A stretch of 64,000 bases of DNA from Allomuricauda sp. TMED12 (GTDB lineage Bacteria > Bacteroidota > Bacteroidia > Flavobacteriales > Flavobacteriaceae), in the NCBI GenBank assembly GCA_002167435.2, contig NHBR02000079.1, forward strand, positions 31,733 to 95,732, written 5' to 3'. The position numbers and the translations under genes are program-made. Positions 41,853-50,903 of this stretch are shown piece after piece. Position 1 is the stretch's first letter. The number at the start of each line of letters is the position of its first letter. Under the pieces are notes generated by a model. It had not been told where the DNA came from. It did not search any database and saw only the letters and a program-made list of their open reading frames with translations.

Positions 41853-43856
41853 TTATTTGTAGGATCGTGTCTTCAGTTCAATATTTTCGTATACCAAATC
41901 TTCTTTGTGCAATGCTGCATCTTTGGGCTCGCCCTTATATTCCCAAGCAGCCACATATTTAAAGTTTTTATCATCGCGGAGTGCCTCACCTTCTTCAGTT
42001 TGGTACTCTTCACGGAAGTGTCCACCGCAAGATTCGTTTCTATGCAGGGCATCTTTGGCGAAAAGCTCTCCCAGTTCCAAGAAGTCGGCGACACGTCCAG
42101 CTTTTTCCAACTCTTGGTTCTTGGAATCGATGCTTCCGGGAACTTTTACGTTCTCCCAGAAATCCTTCCTAAGTGCGGAAATTTCCTCGATGGCTTCTTT
42201 CAATTCTTTTTCGTTACGGGCCATACCACATTTGTTCCACATGATCTTACCCAGTTTCTTGTGATAGTAATCCACGGAATGGATTCCAGAACCACTCGTC
42301 AACTTCTCCATTCTGTCACGAACCTGTTGTTCGGCTTCCTCGAATTCTTTGGTATCGGTTGGGATGGCTCCTGTTCTAATATCATCGGACAAGTAATCGC
42401 CAATAGTATATGGTAACACAAAGTATCCGTCTGCCAAACCTTGCATTAAAGCGGAAGCTCCCAAACGGTTTGCACCGTGGTCGCTAAAGTTGGCCTCACC
42501 TGCCGAATAACATCCAGGGATTGTGGTCTGTAAGTTGTAATCTACCCAAAGCCCACCCATGGTATAGTGTACCGCGGGATAGATCATCATTGGGGTTTTA
42601 TATGGATTTTGATCTACGATTTTTTCGTACATCTGGAACAGGTTACCGTACTTGGCCTCTACAACCTCTTCACCCAATTTGGTGATGGTTGCTTTGTCGG
42701 GATTTTTAAGTCCTGATGTTAGGGCTTTTTCTTTTCCATAACGCTCAATGGCAGATGCAAAGTCCAAGAATACTGCCTCTCCAGTTTTGTTTACTCCAAA
42801 ACCAGCATCACAACGCTCTTTGGCAGCTCTTGAGGCAACATCACGAGGAACAAGGTTACCAAAAGCAGGATATCTTCTTTCCAAGTAGTAATCGCGATCT
42901 TCTTCAGAAAGTTCTGTCGGCTTCAATTTACCTTCACGAATGGCAATGGCATCTTCTTTTTTCTTAGGTACCCAAATACGTCCATCGTTTCGAAGTGATT
43001 CGGACATCAATGTCAATTTGGATTGATGGTCGCCTGAAACAGGAATACAGGTTGGGTGAATTTGTGTAAAGCATGGGTTGGCAAAGAAAGCTCCTTTTCG
43101 GTGCGCTCTCCAAGCGGCCATTACATTACTTCCCATGGCGTTAGTGGAAAGGAAAAATACATTTCCATATCCTCCAGTCGCCAAGACAACGGCATGGGCA
43201 CTGTGTCTTTCAATTTCTCCACTTACCAAGTCTCTGGCAATGATTCCTCTTGCTTTACCGTCGACCAAAACCAAATCCATCATTTCGTGACGGTTAAAGG
43301 CTTGAATCTTACCACGGTTGATTTGACGGTTCATTGCAGCATAGGCACCGAGCAATAATTGCTGCCCTGTTTGTCCTTTCGCATAAAAGGTTCTTGATAC
43401 AAGTACCCCTCCAAAAGAACGGTTATCTAACATTCCGCCATACTCACGGGCAAAAGGAACCCCTTGTGCCACACATTGGTCAATAATGTTTCCGGAAACC
43501 TCTGCCAAACGGTAAACATTACCTTCTCGGGAGCGGTAATCCCCGCCTTTTATGGTATCGTAGAAGAGACGGTAATTACTATCACCATCTCCTTGATAGT
43601 TTTTTGCTGCATTGATTCCCCCTTGGGCAGCAATGGAGTGCGCCCTACGCGGTGAATCTTGATAGCAGAATGTTTTAACATTGTAACCCAACTCGGCCAA
43701 AGTGGCTGCCGCGGCACCACCTGCAAGTCCTGTACCTACAACAATGATGTCGATGTTTCTTTTGTTGGCAGGGTTAACTAGATTGATGTCGTTTTTATGC
43801 TTGGTCCATTTGTTGGCCAATGGCCCAGATGGAATTTTAGAGTCCAAAATGCCCAT
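41853..43856 (-). CDS. sdhA: Succinate dehydrogenase/fumarate reductase flavoprotein subunit
   Basis: The 667-residue flavoprotein oxidises succinate to fumarate. The FAD-binding motif is [19 protein letters not shown], the covalent-FAD region is [17 protein letters not shown], and substrate-site residues lie near [11 protein letters not shown]. It sits between sdhC (2 bp) and sdhB (6 bp). Length is as in the Bacteroidota B-type enzyme. Confidence 0.97.
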   Translation of the reverse strand: MGILDSKIPSGPLANKWTKHKNDINLVNPANKRNIDIIVVGTGLAGGAAAATLAELGYNVKTFCYQDSPRRAHSIAAQGGINAAKNYQGDGDSNYRLFYDTIKGGDYRSREGNVYRLAEVSGNIIDQCVAQGVPFAREYGGMLDNRSFGGVLVSRTFYAKGQTGQQLLLGAYAAMNRQINRGKIQAFNRHEMMDLVLVDGKARGIIARDLVSGEIERHSAHAVVLATGGYGNVFFLSTNAMGSNVMAAWRAHRKGAFFANPCFTQIHPTCIPVSGDHQSKLTLMSESLRNDGRIWVPKKKEDAIAIREGKLKPTELSEEDRDYYLERRYPAFGNLVPRDVASRAAKERCDAGFGVNKTGEAVFLDFASAIERYGKEKALTSGLKNPDKATITKLGEEVVEAKYGNLFQMYEKIVDQNPYKTPMMIYPAVHYTMGGLWVDYNLQTTIPGCYSAGEANFSDHGANRLGASALMQGLADGYFVLPYTIGDYLSDDIRTGAIPTDTKEFEEAEQQVRDRMEKLTSGSGIHSVDYYHKKLGKIMWNKCGMARNEKELKEAIEEISALRKDFWENVKVPGSIDSKNQELEKAGRVADFLELGELFAKDALHRNESCGGHFREEYQTEEGEALRDDKNFKYVAAWEYKGEPKDAALHKEDLVYENIELKTRSYK

Positions 43857-43858
43857 AC

Positions 43859-44524
43859 TTAATGTGTTATTGGGTTAAGGTGGTGGTATATGGCAATAAA
43901 TGCAAATGCCAAGGGTACCACAACCGCAAATATTTTAGCGAATTTTTTGAATCCTTCGGTGTACTTATTGTTCGCACCCATGGATTGGAACGAGGAGGCA
44001 AAGCCGTGCCACAAGTGCAAGCCCAGCAACACAAAAGAAACCACGTAAAGGACGGTTCTCCAAATAGGTTCGAATTTCTCGACCGTTTCATGGTAGTAAC
44101 GTGTGGGGTCCTCAGGATTGGCCTCAACATATTTGTAGGCCATTTCGTGTACCCAGAAATCGTAGAAGTGCAATGCCAAGAAAGCAAGGATAACAAGACC
44201 GGAATAAATCATGTTCCGAGAGACCCAAGGTGCATTTGCGCTTCCCTTGTACTTAACATAGCTTACATCCCTTGCTTTTTTGTTCTGGATTTCCAAAACA
44301 AAGCCCATTACAAAGTGAATGATTACACCTGCAATCAGAATAGGCTGCATCAAGAACTGGACTATTGGGTTGTAGCCCATAAAATGGGATGCTTCATTAA
44401 AAAAATCGGGAGAAAATACCGAGGCCAAATTAATGGTCACGTGAAGAATCAAAAATGTGACCAAAAAAAGACCCGATAGGGCCATGACATATTTTCTGGC
44501 CAACGAAGATTTTATCAAACTCAT
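43859..44524 (-). CDS. sdhC: Succinate dehydrogenase cytochrome b subunit
   Basis: The 221-residue protein has five membrane helices and the conserved histidines expected for two haems b, in [18 protein letters not shown] and LHLWHGF. This is the fused type of membrane anchor (B-type), so no sdhD is needed. It donates electrons to menaquinone. It is the first gene of the operon. Confidence 0.95.
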   Translation of the reverse strand: MSLIKSSLARKYVMALSGLFLVTFLILHVTINLASVFSPDFFNEASHFMGYNPIVQFLMQPILIAGVIIHFVMGFVLEIQNKKARDVSYVKYKGSANAPWVSRNMIYSGLVILAFLALHFYDFWVHEMAYKYVEANPEDPTRYYHETVEKFEPIWRTVLYVVSFVLLGLHLWHGFASSFQSMGANNKYTEGFKKFAKIFAVVVPLAFAFIAIYHHLNPITH

Positions 44525-44542
44525 TAGAAGTTAGTTTTTTAA

Positions 44543-44573
44543 CAAAAATACGTTACGGATGAGTTTTTAACAA
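44543..44573 (-). promoter_or_regulatory. Promoter of the sdhCAB operon
   Basis: On the minus strand TTG (44571-44573), a 20-bp spacer, then TATTTTTG (44543-44550), matching the consensus at both elements. The sdhC ATG is 18 bp downstream. Confidence 0.65.
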
Positions 44574-44698
44574 GCTTTCAACATTGTAAAACAGGTTATT
44601 TAGACTCATTTTAAGCTATTGGGATTTAATCTTTCAGGATTTGATTTTGGGAATTTTAACCGATATTACCATTGATTTTCAAACCAATGCAAATAAAC

Positions 44699-45589
44699 AT
44701 GGACGTCGCCATTCTATCCGTAAGCCTTAATGTGTATTCTACTTCTAGGATTGTGGAGGAATTTGAAAAGGCTGGTCATTATGTGGAACATATCGACCAT
44801 ACCAAATGCTCGGTACAATTGGGTGGGGATAGGCCACAGATATTCTATGGAACGGATAATATAACGGATGACTTCGACGCCATTGTACCCAGAATCGGTA
44901 CCACGGTAACAAGGCATGGCGCCTCCATTGTAAAACAGTTTGAAATGAACCATGTTTTCAGCACAGCTAAATCTTTGGGTATTATACGGGCAAGAAATAA
45001 GGTGTCTACCTTGCAAATGATGTCCAAAAGAGGAATACCTGTACCAAAAACCGTTTTTTCCATCAACCCAAACAATGTGGATGATCAAATAGAGCTTTTG
45101 GGAGGAGCCCCGGTCATAATTAAACTGCAAGAAGGTACCCAAGGCAAAGGAGTTATTTTGGCGGAAAGTAAAAAGTCGGCAAAATCTGTGATAGATACAT
45201 TATATAGTATGAATACCAGCATTTTGCTACAGGAGTTTATTGAGGAGGCCAATGGAGAAGATCTTAGAATAGTTGTAGTGGGAAACAAAATTGTGGCTAG
45301 CATGAAAAGGACTAGTGAACAGGATGATTTTAGATCCAATGTTCATCGCGGAGCGAAAACCCAAAAGGTGCAATTGACACCACGCGAAAAATTTATAGCC
45401 CTAAGTGCGACCAAACATTTGGGCCTTGGTGTAGCTGGCGTGGATTTAATCCGTTCCAATATCGGCCCTCTTTTAATTGAGGTGAACGCCTCTCCTGGGT
45501 TAAAGGGCATTGAGGAGGTCACAGGGGTAAATGTGGCGAAGTGTATTGTTCAATATGTGGAAAAAGATGTAAAAAGAACCAGAAAATAG
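44699..45589 (+). CDS. rimK: RimK family ATP-grasp protein
   Basis: The 296-residue protein matches ribosomal S6 glutamate ligase-like ATP-grasp enzymes. It has N-terminal AILSVSLNVYSTSRIVEEF, nucleotide-binding PVIIKLQEGTQGKGVIL, LLQEFIEEANGEDLRI and metal-binding PLLIEVNASPGLKGIE. It adds glutamate to a protein C-terminus or forms a related amide. ATG 44699 (MDVAILS) fits the family better than the two in-frame starts upstream. Confidence 0.87.
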   Translation: MDVAILSVSLNVYSTSRIVEEFEKAGHYVEHIDHTKCSVQLGGDRPQIFYGTDNITDDFDAIVPRIGTTVTRHGASIVKQFEMNHVFSTAKSLGIIRARNKVSTLQMMSKRGIPVPKTVFSINPNNVDDQIELLGGAPVIIKLQEGTQGKGVILAESKKSAKSVIDTLYSMNTSILLQEFIEEANGEDLRIVVVGNKIVASMKRTSEQDDFRSNVHRGAKTQKVQLTPREKFIALSATKHLGLGVAGVDLIRSNIGPLLIEVNASPGLKGIEEVTGVNVAKCIVQYVEKDVKRTRK

Positions 45590-45595
45590 TTGGGA

Positions 45596-46036
45596 CTACT
45601 TTTGTTGGGCGGGCAGGTCAATTTTTTTATCGTTGACTTTGGGCAAGCTCCATTTAATGGCATCTTCCAGATTTGAGAATTGCCGTATTTTATTGCGAAA
45701 GAACATTCGTTCTAAAACCACGCTTGCCAACCCGCTATTGTTGTAGGCTACAATGGAATAAAATTCCAATTGGTGACGATGTTTATAAAATTTCAGCCAA
45801 TCCGTCGGAACTACAGAGTAATTGTGAATGCGATTGCTGATATAAGCAATGGGTTTGTCCCTGCCCAACACCTCGTAAGCTACCTCAATGATTTTTTCGG
45901 CAATCGACCAATCAAAAATTTCGCCTTCCTTCATTTCAGAAATCACCAACCCATCAAAGAAATAGAAAATTCCAAATTCATATTCCCTGATTTCCCGTAT
46001 GTTTTTAAAAAACTCCAAATCTTTGACGCTCTGCAT
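45596..46036 (-). CDS. Conserved hypothetical protein, possibly STAS/SpoIIAA-like fold
   Basis: The 146-residue protein alternates strands and helices in a way that recalls the SpoIIAA-like STAS fold (GIFYFFDGLVISEMKEGEIFDW, ASVVLERMFFRNKIRQFSNLEDAIKWSL). I do not assign a function. ATG 46036 (MQSVKDLEFF) is chosen; the 12 residues upstream look non-coding. It converges with rimK, stops 6 bp apart. Confidence 0.75.
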   Translation of the reverse strand: MQSVKDLEFFKNIREIREYEFGIFYFFDGLVISEMKEGEIFDWSIAEKIIEVAYEVLGRDKPIAYISNRIHNYSVVPTDWLKFYKHRHQLEFYSIVAYNNSGLASVVLERMFFRNKIRQFSNLEDAIKWSLPKVNDKKIDLPAQQK

Positions 46037-46216
46037 ATTCCTTTTCCTTTGATGAATCAATATTTGAATCAAAATTAAATGTAAGCAGAGGTATTTTTTT
46101 GGCTTATTTCACCTATAGTGCCTAAGGATTGGCGCAATGGTCATTTCAATTGACGTACAATTTATTAGGGATAAAACGGCAAGAAGAATTCTTACAGGGT
46201 CTGTTTTAATGGCCTA

Positions 46217-46606
46217 TTATTTTTCCATGTTTTTTAATTGGATACCCAATGCCTTTGTGGATAACTGTACCTCTAAAAGAGAGAGGATCAAAGAAATCAT
46301 CAAAAAAACCAAACTAATTCCAAAGATCACATTGGCCCAAACCCGCATTTCCACGTAGATCAAGAACATGGTTATCGCAGCCAACAAAAAACTAACTATG
46401 GCGGAGGCCTGCATATTTTTGATGATTCCCAGTCGAGTACGCAATTGATTGATCTGTTGCTTTAGAGGTTGGGCTGAGGTTTCCTCGAATTGTTTGTGCA
46501 ACTGGCGAATCAATGCCGCAATGGCCAAATACCGTGCATTGTAGGCCAACATGGTCAAGGAAATGGCTGGGAAAAGCAGTGCTGGGATACTTAGGCTGAG
46601 CTCCAT
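46217..46606 (-). CDS. DUF2721 family membrane protein
   Basis: The 129-residue protein has membrane segments at about 1-28, 65-85 and 92-110 and the family pattern ISLTMLAYNARYLAIAALIRQLH. This is the DUF2721 family of small inner-membrane proteins of unknown function. It is divergent from pepP. Confidence 0.85.
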   Translation of the reverse strand: MELSLSIPALLFPAISLTMLAYNARYLAIAALIRQLHKQFEETSAQPLKQQINQLRTRLGIIKNMQASAIVSFLLAAITMFLIYVEMRVWANVIFGISLVFLMISLILSLLEVQLSTKALGIQLKNMEK

Positions 46607-46634
46607 GGTTTCTATTTGGGATTGAAGGTAAGAA

Positions 46635-46666
46635 TTTGTCTTCGGTAACGCAATTGGCTACATTTG
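46635..46666 (+). promoter_or_regulatory. Promoter of pepP
   Basis: TTTG (46635-46638), a 20-bp spacer, then TACATTTG (46659-46666). Both match the consensus. The expected start of transcription near 46672 makes the ATG at 46686 a better start than that at 46677. Confidence 0.65.
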
Positions 46667-46685
46667 GACAAATTAAATGATACTT

Positions 46686-47978
46686 ATGAAATACGCTCAA
46701 ATAGATAATGCCCTTTTTATAAAAAACCGTAAGAAGTTCATGGCCCAAATGAGACCTAAAAGTATTGCCGTGTTCAATTCCAACGATATTTACCCTATTG
46801 GTGCGGATAGTACCTTACCTTTTGAGCAGGACAGGGACATTTTTTACTTGAGTGGAGCAGACCAAGAGGAAACTATATTGTTATTGTTTCCGGATGCCAT
46901 GGACCCAAAGCACAGGGAAATCTTATTTGTTCGAGAGACAAATGATCATATTGCAGTTTGGGAAGGCGCCAAGTTGACCCAAGAGAAGGCAACAGAGGTA
47001 TCGGGAATAGAAACTGTTTATTGGCTCAAAGATTTTGACAAAATCTTTTTTGATCTGATGACCGAGGCCGATACCATTTATTTTAATACCAACGAACACT
47101 ATCGCCAAGCAGTGGAAACCCAAACCCGAGAAGCTAGGTTCATAGAAAAATGCAAAAAGGAATATCCGGCACACCAATGGGCGAAGAGCAATCCGATTTT
47201 ACAAAATATCCGAGGGGTAAAAGAGCCTGAAGAGATTGCATTGATGCAAACAGCCTGCGACATTACCGAAAAGGGATTTAGAAGAATATTGGGCTTTGTT
47301 AAGCCCGGAGTTTGGGAGCATGAGATCGAGGCTGAATTTTTGCATGAATTTATAAGAAATCGCTCCAAAGGATTTGCATACAGCCCAATTATTGCGGCGG
47401 GTAACAATGCAAACGTTCTACATTATTTAGAGAATAACAAGCAAGTGAAGGATGGCGATATGATCCTGATGGATTTGGCGGCTGAATATGCCAACTATTC
47501 TAGCGATATGACCCGTACCATACCAGCAAATGGCAAATTCACAGATAGACAAAAAAAAGTGTATAGCGCAGTGCTCCGTGTTAAGGACGAAGCAACCAAA
47601 ATGTTGGTACCCGGGACTATTTGGGCGGAATACCATAATGAAGTTGGTAAATTAATGACCTCGGAGTTGATAGGATTGGGCTTGCTGGACAAAGCCGATG
47701 TACAAAACGAAAATCCAGATTGGCCCGCTTACAAGAAGTACTTTATGCATGGCACCAGTCACCATATTGGATTGAACACCCACGATTATGGGGAATTGAA
47801 AAAACCGATGAAAGCCAATATGGTATTTACCGTGGAACCCGGGATTTATATTCCAGCCGAAGGAATGGGAATCCGGTTGGAGGATGATGTGGTTATCCAA
47901 GAAAAAGGGGAGCCATTTAATTTAATGCGCAACATTCCAATAGAAATTGAAGAGATAGAGGAGTTGATGAATAAATAG
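46686..47978 (+). CDS. pepP: Aminopeptidase P family Xaa-Pro peptidase
   Basis: The 430-residue metallopeptidase removes N-terminal residues preceding proline. The N-terminal AMP_N domain (about 1-165) is followed by the pita-bread domain. The metal ligands are seen in LMDLAAEYANYSSDMTRT, HGTSHHIGLNTHD, FTVEPGIYI and IRLEDDVVI. A second ATG lies 9 bp upstream. Confidence 0.95.
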   Translation: MKYAQIDNALFIKNRKKFMAQMRPKSIAVFNSNDIYPIGADSTLPFEQDRDIFYLSGADQEETILLLFPDAMDPKHREILFVRETNDHIAVWEGAKLTQEKATEVSGIETVYWLKDFDKIFFDLMTEADTIYFNTNEHYRQAVETQTREARFIEKCKKEYPAHQWAKSNPILQNIRGVKEPEEIALMQTACDITEKGFRRILGFVKPGVWEHEIEAEFLHEFIRNRSKGFAYSPIIAAGNNANVLHYLENNKQVKDGDMILMDLAAEYANYSSDMTRTIPANGKFTDRQKKVYSAVLRVKDEATKMLVPGTIWAEYHNEVGKLMTSELIGLGLLDKADVQNENPDWPAYKKYFMHGTSHHIGLNTHDYGELKKPMKANMVFTVEPGIYIPAEGMGIRLEDDVVIQEKGEPFNLMRNIPIEIEEIEELMNK

Positions 47979-47983
47979 ATCCT

Positions 47984-48160
47984 ATGAAGTTTTTAATATT
48001 CTTGGTGCAACAATCGGAAATTGAAAAAAAGATGGAGGAAGCTCCCGATAGCGCCTACGAAATTGGTGTGGTTATCGGGAGTTACCTTCCATTTGTGGTC
48101 TTGGTAGGTATCGCTTATGCCATTTATCGGTATAATAAGAAAAAACGAGGCTCTGAATAA
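47984..48160 (+). CDS. Small single-span membrane protein (58 aa)
   Basis: ATG 47984 opens 58 codons, 5 bp after the pepP stop. The product begins MKFLIFLVQQSEIEKKMEE, has one membrane helix (GVVIGSYLPFVVLVGIAYAIY) and ends with a basic stretch (RYNKKKRGSE). The positive-inside pattern and tight spacing support a real gene, probably co-transcribed with pepP. Function unknown. Confidence 0.65.
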   Translation: MKFLIFLVQQSEIEKKMEEAPDSAYEIGVVIGSYLPFVVLVGIAYAIYRYNKKKRGSE

Positions 48161-48229
48161 GCTGGGTTACAATAAATTTTTGGATTTTCAGCTCAAAAAA
48201 CGAACTTAAAGGACATGAATCCGTAAATT

Positions 48230-48859
48230 TTGAAGGAACAGGACAAACTTTACAGAACAGCATTTGCCCTAGCTATGTTTACCATTTTTTACAACGTAGC
48301 CGAAGGACTTATTTCCACTTATTTAGGATTTGAAGATGAAAGTCTGGCCTTGTTTGGTTTTGGAACCGATAGCTTTATCGAAGTGATTTCGGGATTGGGT
48401 ATTGCGCATATGGTTTTACGTATACAAAAGAATCCCGATAGCAATCGAGACAATTTTGAAAGAACGGCTCTAAGAGTTACAGGGTTTGCCTTTTACCTTT
48501 TGGTCGTTGGTCTTGTCGTTTCAAGTGTATACAATATTTGGACAGGACACAAACCCTTGACCACTTTCTGGGGGGTCATCATTTCGTCAATATCCATACT
48601 TGTTATGTGGATTTTGGTCTGGTGGAAGCGAAAAGTCGGTAAACGATTGAATTCTGCACCTATTTTGGCAGATGCCAATTGCACATTGGTTTGTATTTAC
48701 ATGTCCATTATTCTTTTAATAAGCAGCGGAGTTTATGAGCTTTTTCAAATTCCGTACATCGATAGCTTGGGAACTTTGGGACTTGCTTACTTTGCATTTA
48801 CAGAGGGAAAGGAATGCTTTGAGAAGGCCAGAAGCAATAAACATTGTTGCTGTGACTAG
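48230..48859 (+). CDS. Cation diffusion facilitator-like membrane protein
   Basis: The 209-residue protein has about five to six membrane helices. Metal-site residues resemble those of CDF transporters (FGTDSFIEVISG, and ILADANCTLVCI near residue 140), and it ends in CCCD, a Cys-rich tip. It may move Zn2+, Co2+ or another metal across the inner membrane. It starts at TTG 48230; no better start is evident. The short length suggests that it lacks the usual cytosolic domain. Confidence 0.75.
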   Translation: MKEQDKLYRTAFALAMFTIFYNVAEGLISTYLGFEDESLALFGFGTDSFIEVISGLGIAHMVLRIQKNPDSNRDNFERTALRVTGFAFYLLVVGLVVSSVYNIWTGHKPLTTFWGVIISSISILVMWILVWWKRKVGKRLNSAPILADANCTLVCIYMSIILLISSGVYELFQIPYIDSLGTLGLAYFAFTEGKECFEKARSNKHCCCD

Positions 48860-48911
48860 ATAAAATATCCTAACTTTAGGTTTTCCTATTAATCAACATA
48901 CATATAAGATA

Positions 48912-50147
48912 ATGACCAAAACAACCTCGATTTTTTCACTAATTTTTATATCTGTTTTTTCCATGGCCGCCAATACAAAGGCTATAAATGTTCAAGAAAG
49001 CTTTAAAGTAACATTGGTTTCACCAGAAAATGGTTCATATACCGTTTCTCCCGAAATTCCCGAAGATGGTATGGTCTCTTCTGGAACGGAGCTTACAATT
49101 CAAGCAGACCCATCCGATGGATTTAGTTTAGACGCGATTTATTATACTTATAAAGGCGGCATGTGGGGGACTACAAGTGTAGAAAATTTTACAAACACTA
49201 TGAAAATTACCGTGGATAAAGATATGTCCATAGGTGCAACTTTTGTGGACGACGACTTGGTAAGCAATTTAAATGTGATGCACGATGTGGTATATGCAAA
49301 ACCAGGGGTAAAATCCTTAAAGTATGATGTGTATTCGCCTAAGGGCGCTGAAAATCTGCCCTTGGCCATTATTGTGCATGGCGGGGGATGGTCTTCCAAC
49401 AACGAGGATATTATGAGAGGTTTGGCCCGTGAACTTGCCAAAGGAAACCATTATGTTGTGGCAAGTATAGATTACAGATGGGTAAACCAATTGGATGGTG
49501 ATGAAGAACCGAATGCCATGCACCAACTTATTGAAGATGTGTTTGGTGCCATAGCCCATATTCAGGAACATGCTGCCCAATACGGAGCTGATCCATCTAA
49601 GATTGCCATAACGGGAGATAGTGCCGGGGGCCATTTATCTGCATCTGCTGCAATGTTGAGTCCCATGATCGGCGACCGTGGTTTTGGTAGGGCTAACAAT
49701 GTTTATGAATTTATGCCCTCATATATCCCAAAGGGAAAAACGGTTGCAGAAGTTAAAAAAGAAATAACGGATGCTATAAAAGTAGTGGCACCGAGCTACG
49801 GACCATTTAGCGCTACGGATTTTAAACAATTTATGCCAGAGCAGGCAGGTCAGGATTATTTTAATGCTGTATCTCCTGCAGCACATGTGCCTAATGTTAC
49901 AGATCGTGCCATACCCCACTTTATAGTAAGAGGGACCCAAGATCCATTGATCAGTAATGAAGTGGTCCAACCATACGTGGACGATTTAAAGGAAAATGGT
50001 CAAGCAGTGGAATATATTCAAGTTGAAGGAGCAGGGCACGCTTTTTTTGATTGGAAACCCGATGCCCAAACAAGAGCAACCTTTAATAAATATGGGGTTC
50101 CATACGCAGAAGAAATGAAATCCTTTTTTGATTCGGTTCTTTACTAA
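48912..50147 (+). CDS. Secreted alpha/beta hydrolase (esterase/lipase-like)
   Basis: The 411-residue protein has a signal peptide (residues 1-24), a beta-rich N-terminal module (about 30-115, VTLVSPENGSYTVSP) and an alpha/beta hydrolase domain. The oxyanion motif is IIVHGGGWSS, the nucleophile is in GDSAGG, the acid is in GTQDPLI and the histidine is in GAGHAFFDW. It is a carboxylesterase of the HSL/BD-FAE type. Substrate unknown; acetyl or feruloyl esters of polysaccharides are common for this group. Confidence 0.87.
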   Translation: MTKTTSIFSLIFISVFSMAANTKAINVQESFKVTLVSPENGSYTVSPEIPEDGMVSSGTELTIQADPSDGFSLDAIYYTYKGGMWGTTSVENFTNTMKITVDKDMSIGATFVDDDLVSNLNVMHDVVYAKPGVKSLKYDVYSPKGAENLPLAIIVHGGGWSSNNEDIMRGLARELAKGNHYVVASIDYRWVNQLDGDEEPNAMHQLIEDVFGAIAHIQEHAAQYGADPSKIAITGDSAGGHLSASAAMLSPMIGDRGFGRANNVYEFMPSYIPKGKTVAEVKKEITDAIKVVAPSYGPFSATDFKQFMPEQAGQDYFNAVSPAAHVPNVTDRAIPHFIVRGTQDPLISNEVVQPYVDDLKENGQAVEYIQVEGAGHAFFDWKPDAQTRATFNKYGVPYAEEMKSFFDSVLY

Positions 50148-50161
50148 ACAAAATAAGCAAG

Positions 50162-50764
50162 TTGGACAGAAAAAACCATTGGGAAACCGTTTACAATACC
50201 AAAAACCCAGATGAGGTAAGTTGGACCCAGGAAGTTCCTCAGATTTCGTTGAACTTTATCCATTCTTTGCAACTGGACAAGTCGGCAAGAATCATTGATG
50301 TGGGTGGTGGCGACAGCAAATTGGTGGATTATTTGCTCAATGAAGGTTTTGAAAACGTTACTGTTCTGGATATATCGGGCAAAGCTCTAGAGCGAGCCAA
50401 AAAAAGGCTTGGTGACAAAGCCCATAAAGTTAAATGGGTGGAAAGTGACATTCTCAAGTTTAATCCACAAGAAACTTATGATGTTTGGCATGATCGGGCT
50501 GCATTCCATTTTTTAACGGAACCCGAACAGATTCAAACGTATGTTGAGTTGACCAAAAAAGTGGTGGATGGTCATATGATTTTGGGCACATTTTCTGAAA
50601 ACGGCCCTAAAAAATGCAGTGGGTTGGACATTAAGCAATATAATGAGGAGGTAATGGAAGCAACTTTTCAAAATTTTGAAAAGATTCATTGCAGGACCGA
50701 GGACCACAGAACCCCATTCAATACAACGCAAAACTTTATTTTCTGCAGTTTTAAAAAGGCATAA
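50162..50764 (+). CDS. Class I SAM-dependent methyltransferase
   Basis: The 200-residue protein has the SAM motif I IIDVGGGDSKLVDYLL, motif II VTVLDISGKALERAKK and the aspartate in WVESDILKF. The start is TTG 50162 (MDRKNHWETVYN), matching the family N-terminus HWExVY. Small relatives methylate thiols or tellurite/selenite; the substrate here is not certain. Confidence 0.87.
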   Translation: MDRKNHWETVYNTKNPDEVSWTQEVPQISLNFIHSLQLDKSARIIDVGGGDSKLVDYLLNEGFENVTVLDISGKALERAKKRLGDKAHKVKWVESDILKFNPQETYDVWHDRAAFHFLTEPEQIQTYVELTKKVVDGHMILGTFSENGPKKCSGLDIKQYNEEVMEATFQNFEKIHCRTEDHRTPFNTTQNFIFCSFKKA

Positions 50765-50903
50765 ATGGTGTGATTTAATCGTCATCCGTCAATTGAAAAA
50801 GGCGTACCATGCCCAAATAACTGGTATTGGTCAATTCATTTAACATTATGATGAATAATTTTCTGAGTTTCGATAATCTATGAATCGATAACAATATCAG
50901 AAA

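Noticed and set aside
43862..44479. 205-codon open frame on the plus strand
   Set aside because: Antisense to sdhC, which has five membrane helices and haem ligands. Composition is Cys/His rich, as expected for antisense of membrane helices.
46137..46358. 73-codon open frame on the plus strand
   Set aside because: More than half overlaps the DUF2721 gene on the other strand, and it shows no family features.
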